From an uncultured Gammaproteobacteria bacterium (GTDB lineage Bacteria > Pseudomonadota > Gammaproteobacteria > Chromatiales > Chromatiaceae): a stretch of DNA of 5,287 nucleotides. Made by a program: the position numbers and the translations under genes. Below, piece after piece: positions 4,078 to 5,287 of the stretch (positions are counted from its first letter, which is position 1; the number at the start of each line of letters is the position of its first letter). The notes beneath the pieces are model-generated. The model saw only the letters and a program-made list of their open reading frames with translations. It had not been told where the DNA came from and did not search any database. Where the stretch lies: NCBI GenBank assembly GCA_937926265.1, contig CALAZS010000257.1, forward strand, positions 1-5,287. The letters are read 5' to 3'.

Positions 4078-5287
4078 TTAAACAAGAAATCCAGCAGGAT
4101 AATGTTCCAGACTATATTAAGCGCGTTCTTGTTGTGGATGACAGCCAACCTGAGAAATTCAGGTTAACGGCGATGTTAAAAAAGCTCGGTTACGAAGTTA
4201 TCGGAGCATCCAATGGTAAAGAGGCGCTGGAGTTACTTCACAAAAACCAGTTTTCAGTAGTACTAAGTGACTGGGTCATGCCTGAAATGACCGGAATCGA
4301 GCTTTGTCGCCAGGTGCGCGAAAAGGAATTTAATAACCCTTACTTTATTTTGGTGACTGGCCGTGACACCACGGCTGACCTGGTGGCCGGCATGGAGTCA
4401 GGTGCTGATGATTTTATTGCAAAACCTTTTAATGGCGAGGAATTGCTGGTTCGTCTTAAAGCCGGGCAAAGAACCATTGAAATGCGTCACAAGCTTGAGT
4501 CTCAGTCTGTTGAATTGACAAAACATATTGAACGTCAGGAAAAGCTCGCTGAGCAGTCAAAGAAAGACCTGCAAATGGCATCTGAAATTCTAACCGATCA
4601 TTTGCCTGAAAATTCTCTTAATCAGCCTAATCTGAATATTTTTGGATTTCTAAAGTCTGCCAGTGATATTGGCGGTGACTTTTATAACTATTTCAAGCTT
4701 GATGATAACCATGTCGGTTTTTACGCCCTTGATGTGGTTGGCCATGGTGTTCCGGCTGCGCTGTTTGCATTCATGCTGGCAAGAACGATTGTGCCGGGTG
4801 AAGGGGTATTGATGCACAACAATCGTATTACCCGTCCCAGTGAAGTGGCTCGTTCATTGAATGACAGGTTTTTGAACAAGTCATCAACACCACAGTATTT
4901 CACTATGACATATGGTGTGATCAATATGAAAACCGGTAAGGGACAGTTATGCCAGGCTGGTAGTCCTTACGCCATTGTTGCCAATACAGACGGAACCAGT
5001 TCCAGGCTGGGTGATGGCGGTTATCCGATCGGTTTAATCCCAGGTGCTGATTATGAAGACACCAGTTTCGAGTTGTCACCGGGCAGCCGTTTGCTGCTTT
5101 ATTCAGATGGACTTATTGAGGCAGAAAACCAAAACCATAAACAATTCGGCTTTGAAGGGCTGGTAAAGGTATTCAATTTAAATAAAGACAGGTCACTTAA
5201 TACCGCAGTGCAAATGAGCTACGAAATTATTAAAAGATGGTGTGGAAAAAATGACATGGATGATGATATTTCCATGTTGGCATTGGA
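4065..5287 (+). CDS. Response regulator PP2C phosphatase (REC-coil-SpoIIE/RsbU type), 3' end cut by window
   Basis: The frame is open from the ATG at 4065 to the window edge: 407 codons plus two bases, with no stop. REC (about 18-135) has D25/D26, phosphoacceptor D69 (LSDWVMP), T98 and K120. A charged, probably coiled-coil linker (136-176) leads to a SpoIIE/RsbU-type serine phosphatase domain (about 185 onward). Its metal ligands are present: DIGGD (201-205), D223 in DVVGHG, SDG (347-349) and DD before ISML (400-404). The domain is almost complete, so probably only a few residues are missing. The expected role is phosphorylation-controlled dephosphorylation of a STAS antagonist, opposing the HATPase encoded divergently. 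Pseudomonas HsbR and related proteins combine REC, PP2C and HATPase in one chain; here the HATPase is separate. A weak GGA ribosome site lies 8 bases before the ATG. A canonical sigma-54 promoter (4013-4028) precedes it. Confidence 0.95.
   Translation, partial: MQNAIKQEIQQDNVPDYIKRVLVVDDSQPEKFRLTAMLKKLGYEVIGASNGKEALELLHKNQFSVVLSDWVMPEMTGIELCRQVREKEFNNPYFILVTGRDTTADLVAGMESGADDFIAKPFNGEELLVRLKAGQRTIEMRHKLESQSVELTKHIERQEKLAEQSKKDLQMASEILTDHLPENSLNQPNLNIFGFLKSASDIGGDFYNYFKLDDNHVGFYALDVVGHGVPAALFAFMLARTIVPGEGVLMHNNRITRPSEVARSLNDRFLNKSSTPQYFTMTYGVINMKTGKGQLCQAGSPYAIVANTDGTSSRLGDGGYPIGLIPGADYEDTSFELSPGSRLLLYSDGLIEAENQNHKQFGFEGLVKVFNLNKDRSLNTAVQMSYEIIKRWCGKNDMDDDISMLAL

Noticed and set aside
4721..4924. 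Minus-strand open frame of 67 codons
   Set aside because: Antisense to the conserved PP2C metal-binding region.

Overview
The window reads as a chromosomal regulatory locus from a moderately AT-rich gammaproteobacterium. The main reason is a response regulator that matches the LuxO family of Vibrio and its relatives almost throughout. Every complete gene is a signalling protein. There is no rRNA, tRNA, transposase, CRISPR array or metabolic gene. The genus cannot be named from this sequence.

Layout from left to right. Bases 1-121 are AT-rich with a run of eight G and possibly the tail of an unidentified plus-strand gene. On the minus strand follow a small protein with a possible STAS/SpoIIAA-like fold (122-505), a REC-GGDEF diguanylate cyclase (690-1670), a LuxO-type sigma-54 activator (1878-3341) and an RsbW/SpoIIAB-type HATPase (3452-3895). 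Diverging from these on the plus strand is a REC-coil-PP2C (RsbU/SpoIIE-type) phosphatase that runs off the right edge (4065-5287).

The most informative part is the intergenic DNA. Three sites have sigma-54 spacing (GG-N10-GC): one in front of the diguanylate cyclase and a divergent pair between the HATPase and the phosphatase. Perfect copies of the LuxO enhancer consensus known from Vibrio qrr promoters (TTGCA-N3-TGCAA) lie upstream of the diguanylate cyclase and upstream of luxO itself. A copy with one mismatch covers the phosphatase start codon.

The proposed circuit is inference from these sites. The LuxO-like protein, when phosphorylated, would switch on the diguanylate cyclase directly. 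It would also control a partner-switching pair (HATPase and PP2C phosphatase) and repress its own gene through an enhancer-type site that overlaps a sigma-70-like promoter. No LuxU phosphotransfer gene, Qrr-like sRNA, canonical STAS antagonist or sigma factor is visible here. The phosphorelay input and the partner-switch output must therefore lie outside the window, unless the 122-505 product is the missing antagonist.
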